From contig CAXGYF010000018.1 in NCBI GenBank assembly GCA_964013895.1, positions 1 through 33,566 on the forward strand: 33,566 nt of DNA, written 5' to 3'. The stretch is from MedAcidi-G1 sp002713545 (lineage in GTDB: Bacteria > Actinomycetota > Acidimicrobiia > Acidimicrobiales > MedAcidi-G1). The position numbers were made by a program, and so were the translations under genes. Under the pieces are notes generated by a model that did not search any database, was not told the origin of the DNA, and worked only from the letters and a program-made list of their open reading frames with translations. Positions within the stretch are counted from its first letter, which is position 1. Each line of letters begins with the position of its first letter. Positions 16,355 through 24,864 of this stretch are shown piece by piece.

Positions 16355-17830
16355 ATGGAGCGCCGAAAGTACGCGGTGCGCACCTACGGGTGCCAGATGA
16401 ACGAACATGACAGTGAACGCATATCCGGTCTGCTAGAGGCGGATGGGTTAGTTCCTGCTGTTTCAGAAGAGGAAGCAGATGTCATAGTTCTTAATACCTG
16501 TTGTATAAGAGAAAATGCTGACAATCGTCTTTATGGTGCTCTGGGTAACTTAAAAACTTTAAAAGCTGAAAAGCCTGATTTGCAGATAGCAGTTGCTGGA
16601 TGCTTGGCTCAAAAAGATAGAGAATTAATTCAGGAGCGAGCTAAACACGTTGACGTTGTGTTCGGGACCCATAATGTTCAAAACGCCGTAAAACTGCTTA
16701 AAGAATCACGGACACAAGGACCTATTATAGAAATCCTTGAAGAAATAGTAGAAGAGGATAACCAAGCCTTTCCTTCAGCACTTCCTATTCGAAGAGAGGT
16801 AGATCATAGGGCATGGGTGACGATTCAGATTGGGTGTGATAATACGTGCACTTATTGCATAGTCCCCTCGGTTCGTGGGCGAGAAATAAGTAGACCATTT
16901 GGACAACTCTTGGAAGAAGTGAAAGATTTTGCCGAGCAGGGAGTAACGGAAATTACTTTGTTAGGTCAAAATGTTAATTCTTATGGCCGTGACTTGACAA
17001 AAAAATTGAAATCGGAAAATCCTTCTAACACAGATGCTTTTCAGGTTGGGGATCTTTGGTTGGAGGAGAGTAGAAGGAAAATTAAACCACTTTTCGCTGA
17101 CTTGTTGAAAAGTGTTGGCTTGATCGAAGGAATTGAGAGGGTTCGTTTTATAAGTCCTCATCCGAAAGATTTGACGGCAGAGATTGTTGCTGCAATGTCG
17201 AAAACAGAAAATGTTTGTGAGCATTTACATCTCCCATTGCAGTCCGGAAGTGATTCGATTTTGTCTGCAATGCATCGCGGCTATACCGGTGAACGATTTT
17301 TGAGAAAAATTGAACAAGCACGCAGCGAGATCGATGATTTGTCAGTAACGACCGATTTGATTGTTGGTTTTCCTGGTGAAAGTGAAACGGATTTTGAGGA
17401 AACTCTTGAGGTAGTAGCTGAGGCACAATTTGATGCCGCGTATACATACATTTTCTCTCCCAGACCAGGAACAGATGCAGCTGAGATGGAATCTAAGTTC
17501 ATTGAGCATGCTGTAGCTGTTAGGCGATATGAAACTCTAAGGAATGTAGTTAAGAGGTCGTCATTGTTGAAGCATAAAGAACGTGTCGGCAGAGTGGAAG
17601 AAGTATTAGTTGAAGGTCGATCAAAAAAAGGAACAGACTTAATAAAAGCCAGAACACGGCAGAATAAAATTCTTCATTTGAAATTTCAGGACTCTCTCCG
17701 TGTTGGAACTTATGCCCGTGTGGAAGTCACGGATGCTCCCTCCCATTACCTTCTCGGTGAATTACTGGAGGTAGTTGCTGCTCCCAAGCATCGCAAGCGT
17801 ATTCCCGTAATGGCAGAGCAAAGTGCATAG
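16355..17830 (+). CDS. miaB: tRNA-2-methylthio-N6-dimethylallyladenosine synthase
   Basis: Radical SAM methylthiotransferase acting on i6A37 of tRNAs reading UNN codons, downstream of MiaA, whose gene follows it. The auxiliary-cluster cysteines are Cys13 (TYGCQMNEHDSE), Cys49 and Cys83; the radical SAM motif is Cys161, Cys165, Cys168 (GCDNTCTYC). A TRAM domain occupies about 405-475. At 491 residues it is longer than E. coli MiaB (474), with an insertion of about 25 residues around 215-240 (after SYGRDL). The stop codon overlaps the miaA start by 8 bp. The ATG has TAGCCT 6 nt upstream and looks leaderless. Confidence 0.96.
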   Translation: MERRKYAVRTYGCQMNEHDSERISGLLEADGLVPAVSEEEADVIVLNTCCIRENADNRLYGALGNLKTLKAEKPDLQIAVAGCLAQKDRELIQERAKHVDVVFGTHNVQNAVKLLKESRTQGPIIEILEEIVEEDNQAFPSALPIRREVDHRAWVTIQIGCDNTCTYCIVPSVRGREISRPFGQLLEEVKDFAEQGVTEITLLGQNVNSYGRDLTKKLKSENPSNTDAFQVGDLWLEESRRKIKPLFADLLKSVGLIEGIERVRFISPHPKDLTAEIVAAMSKTENVCEHLHLPLQSGSDSILSAMHRGYTGERFLRKIEQARSEIDDLSVTTDLIVGFPGESETDFEETLEVVAEAQFDAAYTYIFSPRPGTDAAEMESKFIEHAVAVRRYETLRNVVKRSSLLKHKERVGRVEEVLVEGRSKKGTDLIKARTRQNKILHLKFQDSLRVGTYARVEVTDAPSHYLLGELLEVVAAPKHRKRIPVMAEQSA

Positions 17831-18803
17831 AAAAAATGATGAAACTCCTCGTAATGGAAATCTGCTTATAGTTGGGACAACAGCGTCAGGCAAATCTTCC
17901 TTAGCTATTGAATTAGCGAGACGTCGTCCGAATGTCGAAATAATTTCGATTGACTCAATGGCAATTTATAAAGGAATGAACATAGGCACCGCCACTCCTA
18001 CGATTCTTGAACAAGAGGAAATACCTCACCATTTAATTAATATTGTTGAACCCTCAGAAGAATTTGCACTTCCTCTTTTTCAGTCTGCTGTTGAAAAAGC
18101 TTTAAGGGAAATTGCTGGCAGAGGGAATAGAGCGGTTTTGGTGGGTGGAACTGGGCTACATGTTCGTGCGGTAGTTGACAGACTGGAAGTCCCTCCAAGA
18201 TTTTTGAGTATTAAAGATGAAATCGAATTGATATCTGAAACTTCTTTTTTGTATAGAAAACTTAAAGATCTTGATCCAAGTGCAGCTTCGAAAATCGAAC
18301 CGGGGAATCGTAGACGCATTGTCAGAGCGCTCGAAGTTACATTAGGTACCGGGCGTCCATTTTCTTCTTTTGGACCCGGTCTGGATGTGTATCCTCCTTC
18401 ACCTTTCACTCAAATTGGTATCAGATTCTCTAGAGATTTAAATGATCTTCGGATAGCTGAGAGATACAAAATACAAATCGAAGATGGGTTTGTCGAAGAA
18501 GTTAGAGATTTAGTATCTGATGGAAGAGAGCTTTCTAAAACTGCTTCACAGGCTCTTGGTTATAAACAACTAATTTCTTATATAGAAGGTGAGAACACTC
18601 TTGAAGAGGCGATTGAATCAGCTATTTCTTCGACAAGGCGTTTCGCCAGACGGCAAGAGAAGTGGTTTAGAAGAGATCCAAGAATTGAATGGCTGAACCT
18701 GGAAAAGGATCCTCTTGAAGTATTAGAAAAAGTAATAAAGGTGTTTGATGAGATTGGTGTAAATACTTTAAATGAAGTCGTCAAAACTCCTGATTATCTG
18801 TGA
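17823..18803 (+). CDS. miaA: tRNA dimethylallyltransferase
   Basis: Transfers a dimethylallyl group to A37 of tRNAs, making the substrate of MiaB. The 326-residue product has the P-loop GTTASGKS (18-25), the DSMAIYKGMNIGTATPT substrate loop (DSMQVYRGMDIGTAKPT is typical), HHLINIVEPSEEF, VGGTGLHVRAV, and the C-terminal TRRFARRQEKWFRRD. The start is GTG 17823, overlapping the end of miaB, so translation is likely coupled. dapF begins 10 nt after the stop codon if its start is 18814. Confidence 0.95.
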   Translation: MHRKNDETPRNGNLLIVGTTASGKSSLAIELARRRPNVEIISIDSMAIYKGMNIGTATPTILEQEEIPHHLINIVEPSEEFALPLFQSAVEKALREIAGRGNRAVLVGGTGLHVRAVVDRLEVPPRFLSIKDEIELISETSFLYRKLKDLDPSAASKIEPGNRRRIVRALEVTLGTGRPFSSFGPGLDVYPPSPFTQIGIRFSRDLNDLRIAERYKIQIEDGFVEEVRDLVSDGRELSKTASQALGYKQLISYIEGENTLEEAIESAISSTRRFARRQEKWFRRDPRIEWLNLEKDPLEVLEKVIKVFDEIGVNTLNEVVKTPDYL

Positions 18804-18813
18804 AACTGGGAAA

Positions 18814-19617
18814 ATGGAATTAACGAGACATCAGGGTCTTGGAAATGTTTTCTTGATTGGCTTTTTGGAAGCTCTGCCAGAAGATCCAGCCGAGGCTGCC
18901 CGAAAATATTGTGATTCTGTTAAAGGGATTGGTGCTGACGGTTTAATTTTCGGAACCCCACCCTCAGGAAATTCAAACGCTATAGGTCGTTTTAATCTTT
19001 ACAATAAAGACGGTGGACGCGCTGAACTGAGTGGTAATGGCCTTAGATGTTTCGCTCAAGCTCTTTTTATGAACTCAGAAATTTCGGATCTTGAATTTAA
19101 TGTTGAAACAGATGTTGGATCGAGATTTATAAAGATCTTAGAAACAGGAGTAATTGAGAATCAGTTCACAGTCGCTGCTGAAATAGGAGAAGCGTCTTTG
19201 ATAGAGCTATTGAAATCGGATCTATTTGAGGAATCACAAGTAATTAGAGCGGCAAAAGTAGATATAGGGAATCCGCATCTGATTTTAGAAGTAGAAAACT
19301 TCGATGATTTCGAATTAGAGGGATTTGCGATTAGAGAAAATGAGAAGGCCTCCCCGATAGGAATTAATGTGCATCTGGTTGATGTGGATGACTATTTCAA
19401 TATAAGAATGAGACATTGGGAGCGCGGGGTGGGCATTACCGAAGCTTGTGGGACTGGTGCATGTGCTGGAGCTTTTGTGACTTCAGAATGGGGTCTTACA
19501 GAGTCCAGAGTTTATGTTCACATGCCGGGAGGCAGTGGAAGAGTTTCTATAGATCAATCGATAACGCTTTCAGGCCCCGCTGTATTTATGGATAGACACG
19601 AGGTGAGCGATGGGTAG
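18814..19617 (+). CDS. dapF: Diaminopimelate epimerase, with Ser at the first catalytic Cys position
   Basis: Converts LL-DAP to meso-DAP for peptidoglycan and lysine. From ATG 18814 the product is 267 residues and begins MELTRHQGLGNVF, aligning with the family's start; an in-frame ATG at 18772 would add 14 unrelated residues and overlap miaA by 32 bp. The second catalytic cysteine is present (Cys212 in EACGTGACAG). The first, Cys73 in the CGNG motif of studied enzymes, is Ser73 here (ELSGNGLRC; codon AGT at 19030-19032). GNDF is also GNVF, and GET before ACG is GIT. The rest of the fold signatures and the operon context support DapF. Whether Ser73 is lineage-typical or the enzyme is altered is unknown. 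It overlaps hflX by 8 bp. Confidence 0.88.
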   Translation: MELTRHQGLGNVFLIGFLEALPEDPAEAARKYCDSVKGIGADGLIFGTPPSGNSNAIGRFNLYNKDGGRAELSGNGLRCFAQALFMNSEISDLEFNVETDVGSRFIKILETGVIENQFTVAAEIGEASLIELLKSDLFEESQVIRAAKVDIGNPHLILEVENFDDFELEGFAIRENEKASPIGINVHLVDVDDYFNIRMRHWERGVGITEACGTGACAGAFVTSEWGLTESRVYVHMPGGSGRVSIDQSITLSGPAVFMDRHEVSDG

Positions 19618-20983
19618 GTCTTTTAACGGAGATCAATCCGAAAGGGAAGAAACTCACAGGGGTGGATTTGGAGATTTCGCAGGTGAGGAGCGTGGTTTAA
19701 TTGACCGTTCATTTCGAGAGCGGATCGTATTAGCAGGCGTTTCTCTGGAAGGCACTGACAAAGAAATTACAGAGTTATCCCTTGAGGAGCTTGAAAGGTT
19801 GGTCGATACGGCAGGGGCTGATGCCGTTGCCGTAATAGTCCAGAATAGGCAAACACCGGATAAAGCCACTTTTGTAGGAAATGGCAAAGCTAAGGAAATC
19901 CGTTCTGTTTCTGAAGAATATGATGCCGATACGGTAGTTTTTGATAATGAGTTAACTCCCGCCCAGCAAAGAAATTTAGAAGGAATACTCAAACGTTCAG
20001 CTCTTGACCGAACTGCTGTGATACTAGATATTTTCGCTCAGAACGCAAACAGTCTTGAAGGTAAAGCCCAAGTGGAGTTAGCACAACTCCGGTATCGATT
20101 ACCAAGGCTTAGAAAATCTAGTGGGACTTTCAGTCAGCAAGCAGGAGGAATTGGAACTAGGGGTCCAGGAGAAACACAGTTGGAAGTTGATCGAAGAAGA
20201 CTTATGCGTCGAATCCGACGACTTGAGCAAGATTTGAATAAGTTGCGGAGACATCGTTCGACTCAGTCAAAAGCTAGATCCAAGACAAGCAACAGGTCGG
20301 TGGCGATCGTCGGGTATACAAATGCTGGAAAATCTACACTTTTAAACAGGCTTACAGATGCAGGAGTGCTAGTTGAAGATCGACTCTTCGCTACTCTTGA
20401 TACCACAACTCGCAGAATGCAACTTCCTGGTGGCGAGGCAGTTTATGTTACAGACACGGTCGGATTCGTGCGTAAATTGCCTCATCAACTAGTCGAAGCG
20501 TTCAAGGCCACTCTAGATGTGGTGATCGATGCAGATTTGTTGCTTCACGTAATTGATGCTTCTGATCCGGATCCAGAAGGATGTATTGAAGCAGTGCGAC
20601 AAGTATTGGCGGCTATAGGCGCATCTGAAGTTCCCGAGTTGATGGTTTACAACAAAATTGATAAATCGAATGGTGTAGATGAAAAGCTTTTCAAACGGAA
20701 TGAAAACTATGTAGAGGTTTCTGCTGCGACAGGCGAGGGTGTCGATGAGTTGTTGAACAAATTAGCCTCCGCGCTGAGGAAATCAGAAAAGACGATTAGT
20801 TTAAAAGTACCGTTTGAGCGGGGTGATATCAGAGCAATGGCACATCGTGAAGGCTTTGTCACTAAGGAAGTTTTAGAGGAGTCCAATTGGCTGATAGAAG
20901 TGAGAGCCGACAAGAGCTCAATGGGTAGGCTCGGACAATTTGAAGTTGAATTTGATTCTTCGGAGCTTGAATTAATGCAATGA
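19610..20983 (+). CDS. hflX: GTPase HflX
   Basis: Ribosome-associated GTPase that splits stalled 70S ribosomes under stress. The 457 residues contain the N-terminal HflX domain (about 38-225, with FVGNGKAKEI, the glycine-rich QAGGIGTRGPGETQLE and a basic coiled coil around 193-220). The G domain has G1 GYTNAGKS (235-242), G3 DTVGF and G4 NKID, and an HflX C-terminal region follows. The first 30 residues form a polar extension. It overlaps dapF at its start and dapC at its end (ATGA), inside a tightly coupled run of genes. Confidence 0.96.
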   Translation: MGRSFNGDQSEREETHRGGFGDFAGEERGLIDRSFRERIVLAGVSLEGTDKEITELSLEELERLVDTAGADAVAVIVQNRQTPDKATFVGNGKAKEIRSVSEEYDADTVVFDNELTPAQQRNLEGILKRSALDRTAVILDIFAQNANSLEGKAQVELAQLRYRLPRLRKSSGTFSQQAGGIGTRGPGETQLEVDRRRLMRRIRRLEQDLNKLRRHRSTQSKARSKTSNRSVAIVGYTNAGKSTLLNRLTDAGVLVEDRLFATLDTTTRRMQLPGGEAVYVTDTVGFVRKLPHQLVEAFKATLDVVIDADLLLHVIDASDPDPEGCIEAVRQVLAAIGASEVPELMVYNKIDKSNGVDEKLFKRNENYVEVSAATGEGVDELLNKLASALRKSEKTISLKVPFERGDIRAMAHREGFVTKEVLEESNWLIEVRADKSSMGRLGQFEVEFDSSELELMQ

Positions 20984-22095
20984 ATAAAAGATTTCTTCCA
21001 CCCCCTTACCCTTACGAACAGCTTGATGAGTTCAGAGTTTTGGCTGATGCTCTACCCGGCGGAGCTGTGGATCTTTCAATAGGCACCCCATGCGATCCTG
21101 TGCCTGAAATTGTCCGGGCAGCTATTTCCTCCGAAACGAGTCTTGATTCGGCACGCCCTTACCCGTCCTCAGTTGGAAGTGACGATTTTTTAAAGGCAGT
21201 TTCGGAATGGTTGAACCGGTCTCTAAGAGTTGATGTACCTGAAACTTCAATAGGGGCTTGTATAGGAACTAAGGAGATCGTTACAGGTTTGCCCGCAGTT
21301 CTTAAATTGAGAGACCCTGATAAGGATACAGTTTTGTACCCAGCGGTTTCATACCCGTCTTATTCAATGGGTGCACAATTAGCCAATTGTCGCTCCGTTG
21401 CAGTTCCTGTTGATGAAAATTGGAGAATTGACCTTTCTCAAATTGATGAAAAAGATATAGATAGAGCTATTTGCTTGTGGGTTAACAGCCCTGGCAATCC
21501 GGCAGGAGCGATTGAAGATCTGGGAAGGGTGGTTGACTGGGGTATAGCAAATAAAGTGACGATTTTGTCTGATGAATGCTACGTGGAGTACACATGGTCA
21601 ACTTCTCCAAAGTCTGTTCTTCAAAACAGTAAAGAAGGCGTATTGGCCATCCATTCTCTTTCTAAAAGATCAAATTTAGCTGGAATGAGAGTTGGGTTTT
21701 ATGCGGGGGATGAAGAACTGGTTAGTTATTTGCGTGAAGTCAGAAAACATCAGGGATTTATGCTTTCAGGACCAGCACAAAATGCAGGAATAGCTGCTTT
21801 GAGTGATCAACAGCATGTAGATAAACAGAAGATGTTGTACTCGGGAAGACTCTCAAAGCTAATTGCTATTTTTAAGTCTCTTGGAATCGAAACGGCGATG
21901 CCAGAAGGTTCTTTCTATCTCTGGATAGCTGCTCCTGGTGATGAGTGGCGGCTAGTTGAAAATTTGGCTAAGAATTTGGGCATGGTTGTCACTCCAGGTG
22001 AATTTTTCGGCGAGGGGGGTAAGGGGCATATAAGAGTTGCTGCGGTTGCCACTGACGATCGGATTGAGTTGTTGGAGCAAAGAGCTCGGGTTTAG
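20980..22095 (+). CDS. dapC: Succinyldiaminopimelate transaminase
   Basis: Class I/II PLP aminotransferase (371 aa) assigned to the N-succinyl-LL-DAP transaminase step. PLP residues are recognisable: NSPGNPAG (169-176), Asp198 in LSDECYVEY, and Lys229 in HSLSKRSNLAGMRVGF, with a C-terminal HIRVA arginine for the carboxylate. VDLSIGTPCDPVPE and the SKRSNLAG form match actinobacterial DapC. The order dapC-dapD-dapE downstream makes the substrate assignment much stronger than homology alone. It starts by a 4-bp overlap with hflX. Confidence 0.9.
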   Translation: MNKRFLPPPYPYEQLDEFRVLADALPGGAVDLSIGTPCDPVPEIVRAAISSETSLDSARPYPSSVGSDDFLKAVSEWLNRSLRVDVPETSIGACIGTKEIVTGLPAVLKLRDPDKDTVLYPAVSYPSYSMGAQLANCRSVAVPVDENWRIDLSQIDEKDIDRAICLWVNSPGNPAGAIEDLGRVVDWGIANKVTILSDECYVEYTWSTSPKSVLQNSKEGVLAIHSLSKRSNLAGMRVGFYAGDEELVSYLREVRKHQGFMLSGPAQNAGIAALSDQQHVDKQKMLYSGRLSKLIAIFKSLGIETAMPEGSFYLWIAAPGDEWRLVENLAKNLGMVVTPGEFFGEGGKGHIRVAAVATDDRIELLEQRARV

Positions 22096-22141
22096 TTAAA
22101 AAACTTGCTTTCTATCTAAGAAATAAGAGGTAATCTCAGAT

Positions 22142-22966
22142 ATGACTGATTTAGCCAATGAAATAGAAAATATATGGGAGAGAAGAGACCAATTAACAAC
22201 CGTAGAACCAGAAGTTGATTCTGTTATTCATGAGGCTATAGATTTGCTCGACACGGGTAAAGCGAGAGTAGCTGAATACGATACCGAAAATGGTGTGCAA
22301 GTAAACGAGTGGCTGAAATTAGCTATCTTGCTACTTTTTCGTCAATCTGAAATGTCGGTACAAGAAGTAGGTCCATTCGAATTTGTCGACAAAATACCCC
22401 TAAAGAAAAATTACTCTGCGAGCAAAGTGAGAGTTGTGCCCGGAGCTTCTGCTCGGTGGGGCAGTTATCAAGCCCCCGGTGTTGTAATGATGCCAAGCTA
22501 CGTAAATATCGGAGCCTATGTAGGTGAAAACACTATGGTTGACACTTGGGCAACTGTCGGCTCTTGCGCACAGATAGGAAAAAATGTTCACCTGTCGGGA
22601 GGTGTTGGTATCGGCGGCGTTTTAGAACCTCCCAATGCCGTCCCTGTCTTTATTGGGGACGAGTGTCTTATCGGAAGTAGATGCATAGTGGCTGAGGGGG
22701 CTTCTGTGGGTGAAGGCTCTGTTCTCGGAGCTGGAGCAGTTCTAACTGGTTCAATACCTGTCATCGATGCTGAATCTGGTGAAGAGTTGAGTAGAGGAAT
22801 TGTGCCGCCATGGTGTGTAGCTGTTCAGGCTAGTAGAGAGAGGCAATTTACTGGAGGAAGTTTTGGATTGCCATGTGTTTTGGTCGTTCGGTATTTAGAA
22901 CAAGGGGAACGACATGACAAAGCAGCTCTGAATGACGTGTTGCGTACACATGGAGTAACGACTTGA
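22142..22966 (+). CDS. dapD: 2,3,4,5-tetrahydropyridine-2,6-dicarboxylate N-succinyltransferase, E. coli-type
   Basis: Transfers succinyl from succinyl-CoA to tetrahydrodipicolinate, entering the succinylase branch. The 274-residue length equals that of E. coli DapD. The left-handed beta-helix (about 95-225) has the near-invariant MPSYVNIGAYV, MVDTWATVGSCAQIG and NVHLSGGVGIGGVLEP. Most actinobacteria instead have the longer, divergent M. tuberculosis-type DapD (317 aa). The ATG has GAGG at 22127-22130 about 11 nt upstream; a TAATCT also ends 5 nt upstream. It lies 46 nt after dapC and 18 nt before dapE. Confidence 0.95.
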   Translation: MTDLANEIENIWERRDQLTTVEPEVDSVIHEAIDLLDTGKARVAEYDTENGVQVNEWLKLAILLLFRQSEMSVQEVGPFEFVDKIPLKKNYSASKVRVVPGASARWGSYQAPGVVMMPSYVNIGAYVGENTMVDTWATVGSCAQIGKNVHLSGGVGIGGVLEPPNAVPVFIGDECLIGSRCIVAEGASVGEGSVLGAGAVLTGSIPVIDAESGEELSRGIVPPWCVAVQASRERQFTGGSFGLPCVLVVRYLEQGERHDKAALNDVLRTHGVTT

Positions 22967-22984
22967 ATATCGGACACCACATTC

Positions 22985-24040
22985 ATGCGTGACCTATTGG
23001 AATTAACCGCAGAGTTAGTTGATATTCCTTCTGTCAGCTTTGAAGAAGGTCCACTTGTTTCAATGATCGAAAAAGAACTAAGTACTGTTCCTCATTTGTC
23101 GATTGATCGTGTTGGCGACAATTTGATAGCTAGAACCAACCTTAATAAAGAACAAAGACTAGTTTTAGCAGGCCACACCGACACAGTACCTGGCGATACA
23201 GAGTCAGGGGCGAGGATTGAGAACGACACTTGCTGGGGGCTGGGAACCGCGGACATGAAAGGCGGTATAGCTGTAATGCTCGAACTGGCTAGATCTGTAA
23301 CAGAGTATGAAATAGATGCAACATGGGTATTTTACGCTCGTGAAGAAGTAGCACGTGAGCATAACGGTTTGAAAGAAATTTTCACTAAAGCGCCTGAACT
23401 ATTAATTGGGGATGCAGCGGTTCTGGGCGAGCCGACAAGTGCTTTGATCGAAGCAGGTTGCCAAGGAACAATGAGATTCTTATTGAGCTTTAAAGGTGAA
23501 CGGGCACATTCTGCAAGACCGTGGATGGGTCGGAACGCAGTGCACCGGCTAAGTGGTGTGCTCGGTGCTTTAGAAAAGTACGAACACCGAGAGCCTCTTA
23601 TAGATGGTTGCCAGTTCCGTGAGGCGTTGCAAGCAGTTGGCGTAGAGGGGGGAGTAGCGGGCAATGTAATACCTGATATGGCGACATTGCTTATAAACCA
23701 TCGACATGCACCGGACCGAAACTCTGAGGAAGCTGAAAGTCACGTAAGAGAATTCCTTATGCCGCATATGGAAGACGAGGATTCACTCGAACTGATAGAC
23801 ATGGCGCCAGCTGCATTACCCGGCATGGACCATTCTCTGCTTGCTTCTATCGGTGAGGGTATTGAAACTCGTGCAAAACTGGGTTGGACAGACGTAGCTT
23901 TTTTCTCTGAGCAAGGAATTCCAGCAATTAACTTCGGCCCAGGTGACGCGACGCTGGCTCATACGGTCGAAGAGAGGGTGGAGCGCGAAAATTTAGAAGT
24001 TGCTTTTGGGACAATTAAAAGAGTCTTGGAGGGCAACTAG
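22985..24040 (+). CDS. dapE: Succinyl-diaminopimelate desuccinylase
   Basis: M20-family dizinc hydrolase releasing LL-DAP from its N-succinyl form. The 351-residue protein has metal ligands His64 and Asp66 (AGHTDTVPG), Asp90 (GTADMKGG), the catalytic Glu in YAREEVA (120-121) and Glu149 (LGEPTS), with a C-terminal metal histidine in LAHTVEE. Length and motif spacing match the Gram-positive/actinobacterial DapE subtype (E. coli DapE is 375 aa). It ends the dapC-dapD-dapE run and is convergent with lexA, 10 nt away. No clear Shine-Dalgarno. Confidence 0.94.
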   Translation: MRDLLELTAELVDIPSVSFEEGPLVSMIEKELSTVPHLSIDRVGDNLIARTNLNKEQRLVLAGHTDTVPGDTESGARIENDTCWGLGTADMKGGIAVMLELARSVTEYEIDATWVFYAREEVAREHNGLKEIFTKAPELLIGDAAVLGEPTSALIEAGCQGTMRFLLSFKGERAHSARPWMGRNAVHRLSGVLGALEKYEHREPLIDGCQFREALQAVGVEGGVAGNVIPDMATLLINHRHAPDRNSEEAESHVREFLMPHMEDEDSLELIDMAPAALPGMDHSLLASIGEGIETRAKLGWTDVAFFSEQGIPAINFGPGDATLAHTVEERVERENLEVAFGTIKRVLEGN

Positions 24041-24050
24041 CTAAGCAGTC

Positions 24051-24695
24051 TCAGATCTTCCTCAAAACAGTTACTACTTTGCCGATGATTTTTACTTCAT
24101 TCGCTTCGTACTCGACGTCTTCAAAATCTGGATTTGAAGAACAAACGAGGGTTTTACTTTCTTGCCTCTTAATGCGTTTAACTCCAACAGTTCCGTCGGC
24201 TTCAGGTAATTCGACGACAAGCAGTTCATCTGCAGAACTAGAAGAAGTTTCCGATTTCACAACTACGTAGTCATTGTCGAGTATTCCATCACCAGTCATT
24301 GAGTCACCTTTAACTCTAAGCATGAACAGATTTCCTCCACCAGTAAATTCAGCTGGGAGGGGGAGGGATTCCTCTATATTTTCTTGTCGGAAAACTGTGA
24401 CTCCTGCCGCCACATCGCCAACTAGTGGAACATGCTGGACAGCTCCTCGGTCAATAGCGGCACCACTTATCGGGTCAAAGCAGACTTCTATGGCTCGAGG
24501 TTTACCAGGGTCAGAACGACGCAAGTAGCCTAATTTTTGAAGACTGGCTAGATGGGCGTGCACAGTTGAAGGAGATGTCAATCCTACTGCTTTGCAGATC
24601 TCGCGAACCGAAGGTGGAAATCCTCGTTCTCTGGATTCACTATCTATAAATTCGAGTATTTGTATTTGACGTTCCGTTAGAGAATTTTCATTCAT
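24051..24695 (-). CDS. lexA: SOS repressor LexA
   Basis: Represses SOS genes and self-cleaves when RecA is activated. The 214-residue protein has the N-terminal winged helix (1-68, with FPPSVREICKAVGLTSPSTV) and the S24 peptidase domain. The scissile Ala97-Gly98 (GDVAAGV), catalytic Ser132 (GDSM) and Lys173 (VGVKRI) are intact, so it should be auto-cleavable. The ATG at 24695 has AAGG about 9 nt upstream. Box 1 overlaps its own start region and box 2 lies near its -35 region, so autorepression is expected. Confidence 0.96.
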   Translation of the reverse strand: MNENSLTERQIQILEFIDSESRERGFPPSVREICKAVGLTSPSTVHAHLASLQKLGYLRRSDPGKPRAIEVCFDPISGAAIDRGAVQHVPLVGDVAAGVTVFRQENIEESLPLPAEFTGGGNLFMLRVKGDSMTGDGILDNDYVVVKSETSSSSADELLVVELPEADGTVGVKRIKRQESKTLVCSSNPDFEDVEYEANEVKIIGKVVTVLRKI

Positions 24696-24721
24696 AATAA
24701 AAAACCTTTTTTAGTTGCAAT

Positions 24722-24735
24722 CGAACAAATGTTCG
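24722..24735. promoter_or_regulatory. LexA box 1 (lexA proximal)
   Basis: CGAACAAATGTTCG, a full match to CGAAC-N4-GTTCG. It covers the transcription start predicted from the minus-strand TATAAT at 24741-24746. Confidence 0.92.
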
Positions 24736-24740
24736 ATACG

Positions 24741-24746
24741 ATTATA
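24741..24746 (-). promoter_or_regulatory. lexA extended -10 promoter
   Basis: On the minus strand TGGTATAAT gives a TGn-extended consensus -10, so a strong -35 is not needed. It lies between LexA boxes 1 and 2, with the start expected near 24734. Confidence 0.6.
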
Positions 24747-24753
24747 CCATGAA

Positions 24754-24767
24754 CGAACACTTGTACG
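24754..24767. promoter_or_regulatory. LexA box 2
   Basis: CGAACACTTGTACG has one mismatch in the right half-site (GTACG for GTTCG). It lies next to the lexA -35 region. Confidence 0.7.
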
Positions 24768-24768
24768 A

Positions 24769-24782
24769 CGCACATATGTTCC
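24769..24782. promoter_or_regulatory. LexA box 3 (degenerate)
   Basis: CGCACATATGTTCC has one mismatch in each half-site. It begins exactly 15 bp after box 2, which argues against chance. Confidence 0.5.
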
Positions 24783-24783
24783 C

Positions 24784-24797
24784 CGAACAGACGTTCT
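24784..24797. promoter_or_regulatory. LexA box 4 (LysM-gene proximal)
   Basis: CGAACAGACGTTCT has a perfect left half-site and one mismatch at the last base. It begins 15 bp after box 3 and abuts TTGTCA (24798-24803), a possible -35 of the LysM gene. Confidence 0.7.
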
Positions 24798-24864
24798 TTG
24801 TCAAGCATTTGACTGTTTTTCCTTATAAAACAGCTATGTCACACCCCTTTGAAAGGATATATAC

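Noticed and set aside
18772..18813. Longer dapF start at ATG 18772
   Set aside because: The family N-terminus aligns with Met at 18814; the extension overlaps miaA by 32 bp and has no family similarity.
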